Assembly: GCA_002964805.2 (NCBI GenBank)
Contig: PUDQ02000090.1
Location: 56,810-120,809 of the forward strand
Reading direction: 5' to 3'
Length of the DNA: 64,000 nt
From: Trametes villosa
Taxonomy: Eukaryota; Basidiomycota; Agaricomycetes; Polyporales; Polyporaceae
Part shown: one piece after another, positions 62,533 through 64,000 of the stretch
Position numbering within the stretch: the first letter of the stretch is position 1
Layout of the letters: the number at the start of each line of letters is the position of its first letter
The notes under the pieces: generated by a model
What the model was told of the DNA's origin: nothing
Database searches by the model: none
Seen by the model: the letters and a program-made list of their open reading frames with translations, nothing else
Program-made: the position numbers and the translations under genes

Positions 62533-64000
62533 CGAGGTTCTTGACGACGCTGCGCGTGAGTACGTCGAATGGCCGACCCAGCAACATGTCGTAGGGAGGG
62601 TTGCGGATGATATGGACCTGCAGGTAGAGGACGATGTCCGCGACGCGGAACGGGACGTTCCGAACGAGCCCCAAGGAGTAATCGCACGCGCCGTTCGCGG
62701 ACTGCATGCGAAGCTGGATGGTGGGATCGTACCCGAGTCCCAGCGCGTGACAGACTCCTTCAGACATCGCGATGATCATGCAACCTGGGTCGATGATCCC
62801 CTCGATCCACTCCTTGTTGTCGACCAGCCCCGAGATAGAGCGCAGTGCGTGAGACTCCTTCGCGACGCTGAGGGGCGGCGTCTCGTCCTTCGCCGCGTCG
62901 CTGCGTAGGTAGACCTCGTACGGGTCCGGGATGACCAAGCTTCCGGGCTCCAGTGGGTCGCCGTGACATGACACGTCGTTCTCGAGATGGTCCGGGAAGG
63001 AGTCGACGTTGGCAAAGTTCACCGACCGCGCGCCCGTCGGGACGCGCTTCGGCGAGACCGCCTCGCGGTACTTCGCGCGCAACTCAGGTGAGATCGACAG
63101 GAGCTCCTCTGGCGAAAGCGTGATCACCGGGGTCTTCATCGAACGCTCAAAGATCTCCTCCGCGAACTTGGCGTTATAGACCGGGACGTGCGTGCGGTAG
63201 GCTGTCTCGCGCTCGGATTCCTTCGGCTTCGCAGGCGGCGCTCCGAAGTTACGGTTCTGCGGAGGAGCGTACGTCGCGTCGCGCGACTTCGCGAACGGGT
63301 GCTCGCGACTACCGCTCGGCGCTGCTTCGCGGGGCGCGGCAGGTTCCTTGAAGGGGGTAGGTGGCCGGGTCGCTGCGCGTGGCGCTTCCTGCTCTCGCGC
63401 GGAAGTGCTGATAGTCGTGTCACGAGCCTCGCGCGCGCCCGAGTCTCGTGGGGGCGCTGGCTGGTGAGGCGGAGGATCGCGCTGGCGCTGCCCTGCGCCG
63501 GCTGGGTTCGACGGGGGGCCGATCCTTTGCTGGGAGGGGTCTCTGGTGCGCGGCTGCTTGGAGCGCGCGTCACTAGAGCGCCCTCGCTCAGGTCGGAACG
63601 GCGACGTCGGGCGCGAGCGCGGACCCCGGTAAGGCGGGATCTCTACTCCGTCAAACCGACTCCCACCCTGTCGCGCACTAGCCTGCTTGAGGGCGTAGAT
63701 CTCGTGTTCCAGCTGCGCGATGCGGTCCACGGCACTGAACTGAAAGCTCTGCAGCGGGGGGTAGTCGTAGTCGTCGTTCGCGATCTCGAAGCTGAGCTGG
63801 GCGGCCGCGGGCGCGTTCGCGTTATGCGCCAGCGCGTTCGGGTTGCGACGGTGCCACTCGTAGACGCGGTCGCGGATCGTCACGCCTTCGAAGTGAGGGT
63901 TGGAGAGCGTCCTCGGGATGAAGTTACCGTTCGGGAGTACCACGTAGCCCTGCTCGTTGCGCATGACGCGACCACCACGCACGTCTTCCTCCACGAACGG
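62435..64000 (-). CDS. gag: Gypsy Gag-protease, 5'-partial
   Basis: Open to the window edge. The N-terminal part shown (GYVVLPNGNFIPRTLSNPHF, IRDRVYEWHRRNPN) and a short coil (IAQLEHEIYALKQ) precede a long Arg/Pro/Ser-rich linker. The aspartic protease is at the C-terminus: WIEGIIDPGCMIIAMSEGVC, LGLVRNVPFRVADIVLYLQV, MLLGRPFDVLTRS. The active site reads DPG rather than the usual DTG/DSG, a variant I associate with Agaricomycete Gypsy elements. No CCHC knuckle is seen in this part. It ends with PRGKARFRA and TGA at 62435. Pol lies one base forward in phase (+1), so expression of pol needs frameshifting, splicing or re-initiation at its ATG (62532). Confidence 0.85.
   Translation of the reverse strand, partial: PFVEEDVRGGRVMRNEQGYVVLPNGNFIPRTLSNPHFEGVTIRDRVYEWHRRNPNALAHNANAPAAAQLSFEIANDDYDYPPLQSFQFSAVDRIAQLEHEIYALKQASARQGGSRFDGVEIPPYRGPRSRPTSPFRPERGRSSDARSKQPRTRDPSQQRIGPPSNPAGAGQRQRDPPPHQPAPPRDSGAREARDTTISTSAREQEAPRAATRPPTPFKEPAAPREAAPSGSREHPFAKSRDATYAPPQNRNFGAPPAKPKESERETAYRTHVPVYNAKFAEEIFERSMKTPVITLSPEELLSISPELRAKYREAVSPKRVPTGARSVNFANVDSFPDHLENDVSCHGDPLEPGSLVIPDPYEVYLRSDAAKDETPPLSVAKESHALRSISGLVDNKEWIEGIIDPGCMIIAMSEGVCHALGLGYDPTIQLRMQSANGACDYSLGLVRNVPFRVADIVLYLQVHIIRNPPYDMLLGRPFDVLTRSVVKNLDDEGQTITLHCPNTGQVVTIPTQPRGKARFRA

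Larger units (their letters stand above)
58516..64000 (-). mobile_element. Ty3/Gypsy LTR retrotransposon (partial in window)
   Basis: Consists of the gag-protease and pol frames on the minus strand, both without internal stops. The 5' LTR lies right of the window; the 3' LTR is not delimited. Age cannot be judged without both LTRs, but open frames over 5.4 kb argue for a young copy. Confidence 0.88.

Overview
This window is nuclear DNA of a filamentous basidiomycete, most likely an Agaricomycete such as a polypore. The reasons are GC-rich genes split by many 45-65 nt GT-AG introns, a basidiomycete 'macrophage-activating glycoprotein' type cell-wall gene, expanded F-box/LRR-like families, a Tnp2/CACTA ('Plavaka'-type) transposase, and a protein family that I recognise as expanded in Agaricomycetes.

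Layout. 1-7.7 kb is ordinary housekeeping: the N-terminal half of a C2/EF-hand phosphatidylserine decarboxylase (PSD2 type), a GPI-anchored-like secreted glycoprotein, the meiotic factor HOP2, and a mitochondrial CoA-type carrier (LEU5 type). 8-19 kb is a one-strand series of small multi-membrane-span genes with Ser/Pro-rich or short leaders. They look like diverged tandem paralogues. One is broken by a stop codon and one unrelated soluble gene lies among them. 20.7-28.2 kb holds a small acidic gene and three F-box-like genes. Two of the F-box genes, with the 3' end of the acidic gene, form a segmental duplication around the third. A 132-bp MITE with TA duplications precedes ORC1 (28.6-31.6 kb).

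31,716-53,237 is the main discovery. It is a 21.5-kb segment bounded by near-identical inverted repeats of about 1.66 kb that begin CACGG and end CCGTG. It is flanked by a CCT direct repeat on both sides. A CACTA/Tnp2-type transposase lies just inside the left repeat. I read the whole segment as one giant CMC-superfamily transposon carrying cargo: a coiled-coil membrane protein, an NFKBIL1-like coiled-coil protein with coding minisatellites, a tail-anchored WD40 protein, a membrane-anchored hypothetical protein, a SUN-domain protein, two members of an Agaricomycete family, and an LRR-like protein. It sits 100 bp upstream of the ORC1 start codon. Removing it would bring ORC1 to about 1 kb from a fourth, frameshifted F-box copy (54.2-55.5 kb), which restores a sensible ancestral cluster.

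56.4-64.0 kb holds a gene with a Zn2Cys6-like cysteine cluster, convergent with an intact Ty3/Gypsy retroelement on the minus strand. Its pol is complete and its gag-protease runs off the window. No tRNA, rRNA or CRISPR array was seen.
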